A stretch of DNA of 28,081 nt from the IMG/VR virus record IMGVR_UViG_3300028590_000074, positions 1 to 28,081 of that record; one strand, given 5' to 3'. Within the stretch, counting starts at the first letter, position 1. The number at the start of each line of letters is the position of its first letter. The DNA is from a virus. The notes below the pieces were generated by a model. It was not told the origin of the DNA. It did no database searches and worked only from the letters and a program-made list of their open reading frames with translations. Shown here in pieces: positions 13,410 through 21,259 of this stretch. The position numbers and the translations under genes are program-made.

Positions 13410-13412
13410 GGC

Positions 13413-13817
13413 TCAGCTTCCGAGCGCGGCAAGCGCGGCGCGGGCCTGTTCGAGCTGGGCGGTGGCGGCCGCGAGCGGCAGCTCCTCGCCCTTCGCAAGC
13501 TCCACAGCGTTTTCGGCCGACTTGACTGCACTGCGAGCGGATTCGAGCGCCTGAGCGGCTTTGGCCGCGGCTTCCTGCTCAGCCTTGCTCGGGCCCTTCT
13601 TAGCGGGTTCGACGGCGTCGGCAAGAGCCTTCGGCAACTCGCCCTCGTAGAGGAACGATTCGCCCACCTTGAACTGCAGCGGGCCGGTGACCAGGTACCA
13701 GCCTTTGCGGTCGGCGCTCGGAGTGGTGCAGTGGCAGCGGGCGGCGGCTTGGTCCTTGTTGAGACCGACCTCCGCGCCAGCCGCCAACGTGACAACCGCT
13801 GTTGCGATGTATTTCAT
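13413..13817 (-). CDS. Small head-associated protein in the lambda FI position
   Basis: 134 residues from the ATG at 13817; the open frame further upstream only overlaps the capsid gene. The first 50 residues form a small domain (TLAAGAEVGLNKDQAAARCHCT..., YLVTGPLQFKVGE). The remainder is an Ala/Glu/Lys-rich helix, probably coiled coil (about 70-134). It lies between the capsid gene and the FII-like gene. A role in DNA packaging or head completion is possible by position, but I see no recognisable family. Confidence 0.68.
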   Translation of the reverse strand: MKYIATAVVTLAAGAEVGLNKDQAAARCHCTTPSADRKGWYLVTGPLQFKVGESFLYEGELPKALADAVEPAKKGPSKAEQEAAAKAAQALESARSAVKSAENAVELAKGEELPLAAATAQLEQARAALAALGS

Positions 13818-13831
13818 GGCAGCGGCTCGGT

Positions 13832-14776
13832 TCAGGTCATCGTGGCCAGGCAGGCACGCTGCCAGTAGCCGTAGCCCACGTTGCGGCTGGCCTTCACGCC
13901 GTACTGGTGCTTGTTCTCCTTGAACTCCAGTTCCGAGTCCTCGGCGATGGCGCTGATGGAGACCGCCTCTTCTTCCTGGCGGATGAAGGCCTTGGTTTCG
14001 GCGTCGGTGCGGAAGACGGCCAGCTTGTCCGTCCACGTCAGGCGCGCGTTGGCGGCCATGCGCATCGTGAACCCGCCCAGCGTGCCCAGGGTCAGAATGG
14101 TGTTGGTGCGGGAGACCGAAGCACCGTCCATGATCACCTGTGCACCGATGGCGCCACCAACAGCACTCATCAGGGAGATAGGGGTCATGATCAGGAACTC
14201 GCGCGCGTTCTCGTTCATCGGCTCCCCCTGGTTGTCTTTGAAGCCAAGGATGGCCTGCACTGCCGCGAGGATCACCTTCTCGGCTTCGCCCGCGGTGGGC
14301 GCGGTGGGCGTGGCCACGTCGATCGAGATGTCGTTCGACTGGGTGCCGCTGTCGTCTTCGGCGTGATCGGTGTCGAAGAAGAACTGGCCGTCGTAGCAGA
14401 CGGCTGCTTCACCTGCGATGATCAACGCACTCAGCAGCTTCGCCCAGTGCGCGTTGGTGCGCTGCGCGAGCTCACGCACGCGGACCATGACCTGGCCGGT
14501 CTTGTCACGCCGCATTTCCTTCACCAGGACTTCGAGCGTGGCCTCGAAGTCCTTGTTGACGATGGTGATTCCGTCCGTGCGGAAGCCCTTGGCCTGGCGA
14601 CCGCCGATCCATTCACGCATGGCGGGCGACTGGCCAAGCCACTTGTAGATCTCGGACTCCTGGTCGGAGGTGAAGTAGTTCGAGACGCCGGGGACCCAGA
14701 GGCCGCCCATGTCCTGTTCGAGGGTGGCGTAGAACTCGCCGATGATGGCGCGGCTGGAGAGACCTTGTGCACTCAT
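13832..14776 (-). CDS. Major capsid protein, Mu gpT-like
   Basis: 314 residues, close to the length of the Mu gpT head subunit family (about 305). It starts with a helix-rich region (SSRAIIGEFYATLEQ), has WVPGVSNYFTSDQESEIYKWLG and the block CYDGQFFFDTDHAEDDSGTQSN, which is characteristic of the gpT family, and ends with a beta-rich HK97-fold tail (KENKHQYGVKASRNVGYGYWQ). It should form the icosahedral shell. Unlike Mu, the neighbours are a lambda-type portal and terminase, so the capsid gene sits in a hybrid head module. Confidence 0.9.
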   Translation of the reverse strand: MSAQGLSSRAIIGEFYATLEQDMGGLWVPGVSNYFTSDQESEIYKWLGQSPAMREWIGGRQAKGFRTDGITIVNKDFEATLEVLVKEMRRDKTGQVMVRVRELAQRTNAHWAKLLSALIIAGEAAVCYDGQFFFDTDHAEDDSGTQSNDISIDVATPTAPTAGEAEKVILAAVQAILGFKDNQGEPMNENAREFLIMTPISLMSAVGGAIGAQVIMDGASVSRTNTILTLGTLGGFTMRMAANARLTWTDKLAVFRTDAETKAFIRQEEEAVSISAIAEDSELEFKENKHQYGVKASRNVGYGYWQRACLATMT

Positions 14777-14825
14777 GATGGTTTTCCTTGAGTTGGGTGT
14801 AGGTTGTGAGTGGGGCGGTCAGCGA

Positions 14826-15440
14826 TCAGACGTCGCCAGCGACACGGGCCGCTTCTGCGGCTGCAAGGCCTGCGTCGAACTCGACGACGCACACGCCACT
14901 GGACACCCAGCGCGAGACGCGGCCGATGATGGAGTTGGTGCTGGCGGTGAGCGTGAAGGTGTCGTCGTCGCTGGCGTAGACCAGGGGGCCGTCGTTGGCC
15001 GTGACGGCGGTGGCACCCGCTACCGGGATCTGCACTTGACCCTTGCGGCGAACACGAACGCTCGCGCCGCCAGCGGCGCCCAATGAGTTGTCGGCTTTGG
15101 ATTCGGCAAAGCCCAGGAAGGGGTCACCGGCCACCAGGGGACGGGCGTACCCGGAGGCGTTCTCGCCAACCGCCGCGCCTTCATAGATGATGTCGGCCGC
15201 GATGACGGGGTATTCCTGGATCGTGCCCAACTCGTAGGGCCGGGCCTTGTCGACGGCCAGGGTGGCCATGCCGAGAATCAGACCGTTGCGCACCTGAAGA
15301 GCGAAGACCACGTCGTGCAGGCGCTCACCAAGCGAGCGGGCCGCTTCGGCCGTCTTCCGACGAGCCACGGGTACGAAGAGGAAGGCAAATGCCACCAGCA
15401 CCACCAGGGCGAGAGCGGCGGACCACAGCATGTCGTTCAT
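14826..15440 (-). CDS. DUF2190 capsid stabilising protein with N-terminal membrane-like segment
   Basis: The C-terminal 147 residues (from MATLAVDKARPYELG) match the DUF2190 family, small head proteins found beside capsid genes and assumed to decorate or stabilise the shell. The frame continues upstream without a stop for 57 codons, starting at an ATG at 15440 with an AAGGA ribosome site seven bases away; the internal Met58 at 15269 has no good ribosome site. The extra N-terminus has a strong hydrophobic helix (about 5-25) followed by Arg/Lys and an amphipathic stretch. Either the protein is really made as 204 residues with a membrane-like N-terminus, or two starts are used. The DUF2190 part is sure, the start less so. 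Confidence 0.8.
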   Translation of the reverse strand: MNDMLWSAALALVVLVAFAFLFVPVARRKTAEAARSLGERLHDVVFALQVRNGLILGMATLAVDKARPYELGTIQEYPVIAADIIYEGAAVGENASGYARPLVAGDPFLGFAESKADNSLGAAGGASVRVRRKGQVQIPVAGATAVTANDGPLVYASDDDTFTLTASTNSIIGRVSRWVSSGVCVVEFDAGLAAAEAARVAGDV

Positions 15441-15476
15441 GGGAGTTCCTTGGGGTTGAGTTGAAGGGTGTTCGGA

Positions 15477-15953
15477 TCAGCCGCGCTTGATGCGAGCGCG
15501 ACCGTCTTCCTCAGCGCGGGTGAAGGCGGTGAACGCGACCAGGCTGGAGAACTCGGCACGCACGGTGGCGTCTTTGTCCCAAGCGGCTTTGCAGCGGTCT
15601 TCAACCGGCACGGTCTTGTCCACGCCTGCGGCAGCGGCCTGATCGACAGCAGTGGGCAGCACGGCGGTGATGGTGGGTACTGACGCAGCACCGACTGGCT
15701 TGTTGGCTTCGGCTGCAGCGGCATTGGCCTGGGCGGTTCGCAGGCTGCGCTCGGCAGCATTGACGGCCATGGCAGCGTCTCCGCCGCTGGACTTGCCGTC
15801 GTACTTGAGCGAAGAGATGAGGGCTTCATGGCCAGGCAGCATCTGTGCTTCCACGGCCTGGATGCGCTCGCGTTCGGCGGTCGCGCCCTCGGCCAGGATC
15901 GCATGTAGCAGTTCGGGCGCTTCGGCCGCGATCTGTTCACGGGTGGGTTTCAT
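15477..15953 (-). CDS. Nested scaffold protein (lambda Nu3-like), internal start in the protease gene
   Basis: An in-frame ATG at 15953 (Met323 of the protease) is preceded by AAGGA nine bases upstream, an almost identical leader to that of the DUF2190 gene. It would give a 158-residue protein starting MKPTREQIAAEAPELLHAIL, with long charged helices and Ala-rich linkers, as in capsid scaffolds. Lambda makes Nu3 from the C gene the same way. Expression as a separate product is inferred from the ribosome site and domain border. Confidence 0.7.
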   Translation of the reverse strand: MKPTREQIAAEAPELLHAILAEGATAERERIQAVEAQMLPGHEALISSLKYDGKSSGGDAAMAVNAAERSLRTAQANAAAAEANKPVGAASVPTITAVLPTAVDQAAAAGVDKTVPVEDRCKAAWDKDATVRAEFSSLVAFTAFTRAEEDGRARIKRG

Positions 15954-16919
15954 GGATGGGGTTCCTTCAAGGGTTGCGGAGGTGCCGAGCAACACCGGCT
16001 CGGTGAGCGGGGGTTCGCCAGCGGACAGCGCACCGGCTGTCGTACTTGGCAGTCCACCCAACGCAAATGCGGCCTTGCGGCGCGCGGCGTACTGGGCTGG
16101 ATTGGTGGCCATGCGCTCGACGATGTCGTCGACCGTGGCGAAGCCGTCGGCGAGTCCAGCGTCGAGGGCTTGTTGGCCGATGAAGACGCGGCCGTCAGCC
16201 ATGTTGGAGAGCACATCGTCCACCGTCACCCTGCGGTGTTGCGCAATGGTGTCCGCGAAGACGGTGTAGAGGTGGTCGAGCTGGGCCTCGAAGTACGCCA
16301 TGTACTCAGCGCTTGGAGACTGGCCGTTGATGGCGCTTCGCTTGTATTTGCCGCGCACGAACTCAACGGAGGTCGGGTCCGGCTGGCTCAAGGTCATTCG
16401 GGCATACACACCGATGTTGCCGGCCTGCACCGTCGGTCCGGTGAGGTACACAGCGTTGGCTGCGGATCCACCCCAGTAAGCCGCGCTGGAGATGGTGGCG
16501 TCGCTGACAGTGACGACGGGCTTGACCTTCGCCAGCTCGGCGACGGCGGAAGCCCACTCAGGTATGCCGAACACACTGCCGCCAGGGGAGTCGATCACCT
16601 GCACCAGGCCCTTGACCCGACTGTCTGCGGCGGCGCTCTGGATTTGCTGAACCAGCATCTGCGCAGAGGTGCCGCCGCTGATGTCGGTGAAGAGGTTGGC
16701 CTTGGGTGCAATCACGCCTTCGATAGGCAGGACAGCCACGCCGCCTTCACGCACTTGATAGCGCTGCTGCTCATTTGCCAGCGGCCGACCCAGGCGCGCT
16801 TCAACCGATGCCAGATCGATCTTGTCCCCTTTGAGGTGGGTCGTGTAGATCTGTTGGATCTCGCGCAGGCTCTCGGGCATGATGGCCCAGGGCGCTGTGA
16901 GAAGTTCGGTGAGTTTCAT
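15477..16919 (-). CDS. S49 (SppA/ClpP-class) head maturation protease with scaffold C-terminus (gpC-like)
   Basis: 480 residues. Residues about 55-265 form the S49 peptidase domain: GVIAPKANLF, the VIDSPGG loop (109-114), the nucleophile region TISSAAYWGG with Ser144/145, GNIGVYARM, and GKYKRSA with Lys193 as likely general base. The region from about 280 to 322 is a Pro/Ala/Gly-rich linker, and the last 158 residues are a charged helix-rich scaffold domain that is also made on its own. The protease should cut scaffold and portal or capsid parts in the prohead. It follows the portal gene, as C follows B in lambda. An 80-bp gap with the 21-bp repeat precedes its ATG. Confidence 0.92.
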   Translation of the reverse strand: MKLTELLTAPWAIMPESLREIQQIYTTHLKGDKIDLASVEARLGRPLANEQQRYQVREGGVAVLPIEGVIAPKANLFTDISGGTSAQMLVQQIQSAAADSRVKGLVQVIDSPGGSVFGIPEWASAVAELAKVKPVVTVSDATISSAAYWGGSAANAVYLTGPTVQAGNIGVYARMTLSQPDPTSVEFVRGKYKRSAINGQSPSAEYMAYFEAQLDHLYTVFADTIAQHRRVTVDDVLSNMADGRVFIGQQALDAGLADGFATVDDIVERMATNPAQYAARRKAAFALGGLPSTTAGALSAGEPPLTEPVLLGTSATLEGTPSMKPTREQIAAEAPELLHAILAEGATAERERIQAVEAQMLPGHEALISSLKYDGKSSGGDAAMAVNAAERSLRTAQANAAAAEANKPVGAASVPTITAVLPTAVDQAAAAGVDKTVPVEDRCKAAWDKDATVRAEFSSLVAFTAFTRAEEDGRARIKRG

Positions 16920-16974
16920 GTGATCGGATGCACTGGTTCTTCAGTGAAGCCGACTGTAGAAATTCATGCCCTAA

Positions 16975-16995
16975 AAAAACAGGGCAAATTGGCAC
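16975..16995. repeat. 21-bp direct repeat, copy 1 (before the protease gene)
   Basis: This 21-bp sequence is identical to that at 18869-18889. It contains the near-palindrome GGCAAATTGGC (16983-16993). It begins four bases after the portal stop codon region and ends about 55 bp before the protease start, on the minus strand. In this copy the flank (GCCCT at 16968-16972) can also pair with AGGGC inside the repeat. It is a possible regulator site or recombination linker. Confidence 0.8.
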
Positions 16996-16999
16996 AAGT

Positions 17000-18598
17000 T
17001 CAACCAGCCTGATCTCGTTCGATGTGGGCCGGCTGCGGTGCCGGTGCGCCGGCGGGCGCAGTCCACAGGCCGTCGCGCTTGCGGGCGTTCACTTCCTTGA
17101 CCTGCTGCGGGTGTTTGGCCGCCCAGCTCACGCCATCGTGCAGGATGCTCTCGCTCTCCAGCGTGCTGATCCCCATGTCCACGCGGGACTTGGCTGCCTG
17201 CACTTCCTTTAGCGGATCCACGCTGCCAGGGCCATCACCGGTCCACACAGCACCACACCAGGCGGCACGCACCAGTGGGTCGGAAAAGAAGCCAGGCGCT
17301 CGAATCCGCCCCAGCCGAACTTCGTTGGCGAGCCACTCTTCGTACACGGGCTGGCACAGCTCGGTGACGATGAGATCTCGCTCCATGCGGAAGAACTTCC
17401 ACGCCATGAGCAGCGCACCACGAGCCGCGGTGTAGCTGCTCTGAAAGTGCATCACCAGCACTTCGAACGGGATCTCAAGCGCCACGCCAATCTGGCGCAG
17501 GATGGCTTGCACGAAGGGGTCGAACTGGGGATTGGGTCGACCAGGGGTGAAGTTCTGCACCTCCTCGCCAGGGAGCAGATTGACAACCTGATTGTCGCCA
17601 GCGACCTTGCCATCCCAACCGAGCGATTCATTGAGGTACTTCTCTTTGCCCTCTTCGTTGAACAGGTCATCGAAGGCCTCTGGGTCCATCTTCGTGAAGA
17701 AGCTGGTGATGGCCGAGTCCACTGCGGCCTTGAGTTCCGCGTCGGTGTACTGGCTCAGTTGGCGCAACGGCTCCAGGATGGGTGCGATCCACGGCACGCC
17801 GCGCTTCTGACCAGGGCGCAATGGTTTGAAGACGTGCAACACATTGCGCCGGCCGCTCTCCCGTCCGCGTACACGCAGCGGCGTCCAGGTGTTCTTCACC
17901 AGCCGGTCACCTGGGTGGTGCTTGCATACATACACCTGGAGGGCCTCGCCCGTTTCTGGGTCGAACTCGATGCCATCGATCAGCGTCTCGGTGTCGGACT
18001 TGCGGTCGGGGTTGCAGACGCGGTCAGCTTCGATCAGTTCCAACACCAAGTGCTGGCTGTTGCCGGCGCGCTCGATCAGCGGGAGGTTGACAAAGTGGTC
18101 GCCGCTCTCCTTCCACGACCGATGCACCAGACTCTGACCCTGGTAAAAGTTGCAACTTCGGTCGAGCGTGCAGTCCTTGGACGCGGCGTAGGCGTCGAAC
18201 CGCGCCTTGGTGATCAGCTGCCAGGCATCGGCGTCTTCCTGGCTCATCAGCAGGATGGCGGCGTTGATGGACGGGTTGCAGCTCAGGCCGGTGCCGATGC
18301 TGTGGCTGTTGTTGATGTTGAGCGCCCCCAACGCAACAGGGGCATTGCGCATCTGATCGCGACTGCGGGAGCGCAAGGTGGGCAGGTCGCCAATGATGTC
18401 AGCATTGGGCGATCCAGCGGCAGTGCGCCACTTGGACAGTGCCGCCCGGTCGGTGCGGGCACCGGTGTATCCGCCCGACAGAGCCAGCACGGTACGGGAC
18501 TGTTGACGCTGCTGGCCCCATTTGGGGTTGACGTAGGTAATGACCTTGTCGAGCAGATTGGCTTCGACCAGCGGCCTGCGTGGGGTTCGTTCTTTCAT
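17000..18598 (-). CDS. Portal protein, lambda gpB family
   Basis: 532 residues, matching the lambda-type portal in length and pattern. Recognisable blocks are the N-terminal SRSRDQMRNAPVALGALNINNSHSIGTGL (start of the stem-clip part), the central FDAYAASKDCTLDRSCNFYQGQSLVHRSWKESGD, VLHVFKPLRPGQKRGVPWIAPIL, and FEVLVMHFQSSYTAARGALLMAWKFF, a conserved stretch of the family. It should form the dodecameric ring through which DNA enters and leaves the capsid. It starts one base after the gpW gene stop. The C-terminus is Pro/Ala-rich. Confidence 0.95.
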   Translation of the reverse strand: MKERTPRRPLVEANLLDKVITYVNPKWGQQRQQSRTVLALSGGYTGARTDRAALSKWRTAAGSPNADIIGDLPTLRSRSRDQMRNAPVALGALNINNSHSIGTGLSCNPSINAAILLMSQEDADAWQLITKARFDAYAASKDCTLDRSCNFYQGQSLVHRSWKESGDHFVNLPLIERAGNSQHLVLELIEADRVCNPDRKSDTETLIDGIEFDPETGEALQVYVCKHHPGDRLVKNTWTPLRVRGRESGRRNVLHVFKPLRPGQKRGVPWIAPILEPLRQLSQYTDAELKAAVDSAITSFFTKMDPEAFDDLFNEEGKEKYLNESLGWDGKVAGDNQVVNLLPGEEVQNFTPGRPNPQFDPFVQAILRQIGVALEIPFEVLVMHFQSSYTAARGALLMAWKFFRMERDLIVTELCQPVYEEWLANEVRLGRIRAPGFFSDPLVRAAWCGAVWTGDGPGSVDPLKEVQAAKSRVDMGISTLESESILHDGVSWAAKHPQQVKEVNARKRDGLWTAPAGAPAPQPAHIERDQAG

Positions 18599-18599
18599 G

Positions 18600-18821
18600 T
18601 CATCGCACCATGGTGGCGGAGCGGCCGCGGCGCGTGGCGCGCATGCTCAGCTCAGACACGCGGCGGCTCCATAGTTCAATGCCCTGCTGGATGGCCGGCA
18701 GATCCTGAAAGGTCATGCTGCGACCGCTGATGGTGTAGCTTTTGCGGGCAAGTGCCGCCGTCTCAGCGGCTAGATAGGCGTTGAGCTGCTCCTGAGCTTG
18801 CTCAAGGGTGATTCCGGCCAT
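18600..18821 (-). CDS. Head-tail joining protein gpW
   Basis: 73 residues, near the 68 of lambda gpW. It is helical at both ends with a short strand pair in the middle (KSYTISGRSMTFQDLPAIQQGIELWSRRV), which is the gpW pattern. It acts in head completion, closing the portal and forming the site for FII and tail joining. It lies directly before the portal gene, as W precedes B in lambda. Confidence 0.9.
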   Translation of the reverse strand: MAGITLEQAQEQLNAYLAAETAALARKSYTISGRSMTFQDLPAIQQGIELWSRRVSELSMRATRRGRSATMVR

Positions 18822-18868
18822 GTGGTTGGACTCCTAGGTGGAGGCAAGTCTAGGCAGCGGACTCGTTG

Positions 18869-18889
18869 AAAAACAGGGCAAATTGGCAC
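18869..18889. repeat. 21-bp direct repeat, copy 2 (before the gpW gene)
   Basis: Exact copy of the 21-bp sequence at 16975-16995. It begins a few bases after the stop of the Mor-like gene and ends about 48 bp before the gpW start on the minus strand. Both copies have the same orientation and the same relation to an upstream stop and a downstream start, and together they bracket the gpW-portal block. Confidence 0.8.
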
Positions 18890-18893
18890 CGCA

Positions 18894-19199
18894 TCAGGCA
18901 CCTCCGGTCTTGATGTACCGATAAAGCGACCGGCGGCTGATGCCGTGGCGCGAGGTGATGGCGTCGTCACTCTCAGCACTGCCGATCGCGTCGTCGAACA
19001 CCGCGCGCCGCTGCTCGGGCGACGGGTGTTTTTTTCGCTTGGGAATGCGCACGCGCAGGCCACCGTATTCGGCTTTAATGGCGACTTCGATCACCTGGGC
19101 CTGTTCGTCTGTGAGGCCCGGGTTGACGTCGCGCACGCGCTGCAGCACCAGCAGAACGATGTCGGGCCCGGTGCCGTCGGTCTCGGCGCTGCGGCTCAT
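18894..19199 (-). CDS. Mor/C-family-like transcription activator
   Basis: 101 residues. It has a Mor-type core (DEQAQVIEVAIKAEYGGLRVRIPKRKK at about 31-57) with the GGLRVRIPK block that is typical of Mu Mor relatives, followed by a helix-turn-helix of roughly 77-98 (SDDAITSRHGISRRSLYRYIK). Mor proteins switch on middle or late promoters by binding dyad sites and contacting RNA polymerase. The gene lies between large terminase and gpW, an unexpected place for a regulator. Its stop is followed at once by the 21-bp repeat. It overlaps the terminase stop by ATGA. The DNA target is not known. Confidence 0.78.
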   Translation of the reverse strand: MSRSAETDGTGPDIVLLVLQRVRDVNPGLTDEQAQVIEVAIKAEYGGLRVRIPKRKKHPSPEQRRAVFDDAIGSAESDDAITSRHGISRRSLYRYIKTGGA

Positions 19200-21259
19200 T
19201 TTCGGAACCTCCCGCCGCCACCGAGCGAGATCTTCCCGTCAACGATGGAGGGCGCCACTGCCGGGCGAGAGGGTACTGGATTCGGTCTAGGTGCCTGCGG
19301 TGCAGCGCGATTGCCGATGGGTTCGACTATCGGCGCGCCGTTCTGCTTGGCTTCCAGTTCGCCCTGCTGTGGATCCTGCGATGTCTCGGGCTGATCGACT
19401 GGATCGAACAAGTCACCGATGGTGGGAACCAGGCGGTCGCGCAACAACTGCCAGGCGTGTTCGCTCTTCTTATGCAGGCCCAGCATCATGGCGGCAGCCA
19501 CGTTGTAGACGGTAAGGTCCAGCGGTTCGTTAGGCTCGCCCTTCTTCTGTTCCCACCAACTGACCTTGCGGCCGCGCTTGAAACCGCTGGTGCGGTACTC
19601 GGCCACCAGCCCCTTAAACCAACTCTCGGGCAGGTCTTGGCTGAAGTGGATGGCACCAGGGCCTTGCATAAACTTCCAGCGCGCCTGCAGGTAGTCCTTA
19701 GCCGTGTCAGTTCCGATGATCCACAGTTGCGGGCCGCGGCGCTCGGTCTTGCCCCTCTTGTCCACGCCGACGTTGCTGGGCTTGTTACCGATGATGGGGC
19801 GGTTCTTTTTGTTGGCGTCGCCCTTGATGGCGAAGACGTTGCGGTGGCGGCGCGCTTGGGTGAAGTTGTAGACCTCTTGCGTGTGGTGTCCACCGGAGTC
19901 GACAAAGGCGGCACTTACGTTGAGGCGGCAGCCGCTGGCGTGGCGGTAACGGCCTTTAAGCAGTTCGTCGGCCTTGTCCCATGTAGCTTTGCTGGCCGGA
20001 TCTCCATGGATGATCTGATAGTCCACCACCCAGCCTTCCATGCCCTCGCCCCATGCAATGACCTGGAATTCCAGGCGGTAGGCCTGCACGTCGATGGCGG
20101 CGGTGAGGACGAGCCCGCCGGCCGGCACGGTGGTCAGGCGGTACGGTTCGGCGCGAGCCATCAGCCCTTCATAGCGCGTCGTCTCTTTGCTTCGCGCCCA
20201 GCACTTGGCCAAGCGTGTGTTGTAGAAGACGATCATGCTGGTGTCGTCGCCCTCCTCCAGCTTGGCCTTGGCCTTGTGATACTGCTTGAGCAGCGAAATC
20301 CAAGGGAGCCAACCGTAGGGGAGGAACATGGCCGAGGCTTGGAAGCTTTCGGTCTCACCGTCACCCGGGACGCCATCGCTCCATAGACCACGCGCGAACA
20401 TCCGGGTTTTGTCCCCCTCGCCGTGCAGCCCGCCGCACTCACTGCAGGGGTAGAACGCTTCCTTGCCATCATCGCTGGCGATCAAGCACGGTTCGCCGTC
20501 CTTGGTGAAGAAGTCAAGCGGTTGGGCGTGGCCGCAGTGAATGCACTCCGCCAAGGCGACTCGCTGGGTGCCGCGCTCGTACAAGGTCTGGATCGGGCTT
20601 TCGCCTTCGATGGTCGGTGAGCTGGGGTAGTAGGTCTTACGGTCCCGCTCGTGGCTGGTCATGCGGGTTTCCAACAATTCGTCGGGCGAGCCTTCACCGC
20701 CCACGTTGTCCTTGGATCGGTCGATCTCGTCGAATACGCCGTAAGTCGCCGACAGTTCCGAAAGGTTGGCTGCGGCACCGGCGCTTGCGATGTACAGCGC
20801 ACCGCCCGGATAGGCCTTGATGTCGTTGTTGTTGGTCGCCACGCGAGATGCCGGACGGGCGAAGCGCTCGCGCAGCACTTGGGTGGCAGCCACCACCTTG
20901 TCGATGCGGGCGGCCGCGCGCTTGTGCAGCTTGCCGGTAGGCACTACCCAGATAAAGTTGCGTGGGCGCTGGTGCACAGTCTCGCCCAGAAAATTCAGAC
21001 CAACCTGGCTCTTGAACATCTGGGAAGCAACCATGGCCGCTACGCGCTTGCACGGGTGGTCAGCACTGAGGGCACGCATCACCGCGCCGGCATGCGGCGT
21101 ACGCGACGTTTTGTAGCGACCCGGCTCGCTCGCGCCGGTCTCCTTCGGCACCACCATGTTGTCGTCAGCCCAGACCTCCACCGACTTGTTCGAGTCCGGT
21201 TCGATGCCACGCGCGAACGCGTCGAGCAGCAAGTAGTAACCGTCGTGCAGGTCGTTCAA
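19196..21259 (-). CDS. Terminase large subunit, lambda gpA family
   Basis: 687 residues from a TTG at 21259 that overlaps the small-subunit stop as TTGA. The GGAGG ribosome site four bases before the TTG decides the start; the open frame upstream to 21352 lies in the small-subunit gene. The ATPase part has a deviating Walker A near Lys83 (SQMFKSQVG) and Walker B VFDEID at 175-180. A CxxC pair at 239/242 and another at 272/275 suggest a zinc knuckle. The nuclease part has Asp390 (AAIDVQ) and Asp454 (FVDSGG). It should cut concatemers and drive packaging. GpA-type enzymes work at cos sites. The C-terminal 90 residues are Pro/Gln-rich and probably bind the portal. Confidence 0.95.
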   Translation of the reverse strand: MNDLHDGYYLLLDAFARGIEPDSNKSVEVWADDNMVVPKETGASEPGRYKTSRTPHAGAVMRALSADHPCKRVAAMVASQMFKSQVGLNFLGETVHQRPRNFIWVVPTGKLHKRAAARIDKVVAATQVLRERFARPASRVATNNNDIKAYPGGALYIASAGAAANLSELSATYGVFDEIDRSKDNVGGEGSPDELLETRMTSHERDRKTYYPSSPTIEGESPIQTLYERGTQRVALAECIHCGHAQPLDFFTKDGEPCLIASDDGKEAFYPCSECGGLHGEGDKTRMFARGLWSDGVPGDGETESFQASAMFLPYGWLPWISLLKQYHKAKAKLEEGDDTSMIVFYNTRLAKCWARSKETTRYEGLMARAEPYRLTTVPAGGLVLTAAIDVQAYRLEFQVIAWGEGMEGWVVDYQIIHGDPASKATWDKADELLKGRYRHASGCRLNVSAAFVDSGGHHTQEVYNFTQARRHRNVFAIKGDANKKNRPIIGNKPSNVGVDKRGKTERRGPQLWIIGTDTAKDYLQARWKFMQGPGAIHFSQDLPESWFKGLVAEYRTSGFKRGRKVSWWEQKKGEPNEPLDLTVYNVAAAMMLGLHKKSEHAWQLLRDRLVPTIGDLFDPVDQPETSQDPQQGELEAKQNGAPIVEPIGNRAAPQAPRPNPVPSRPAVAPSIVDGKISLGGGGRFRK

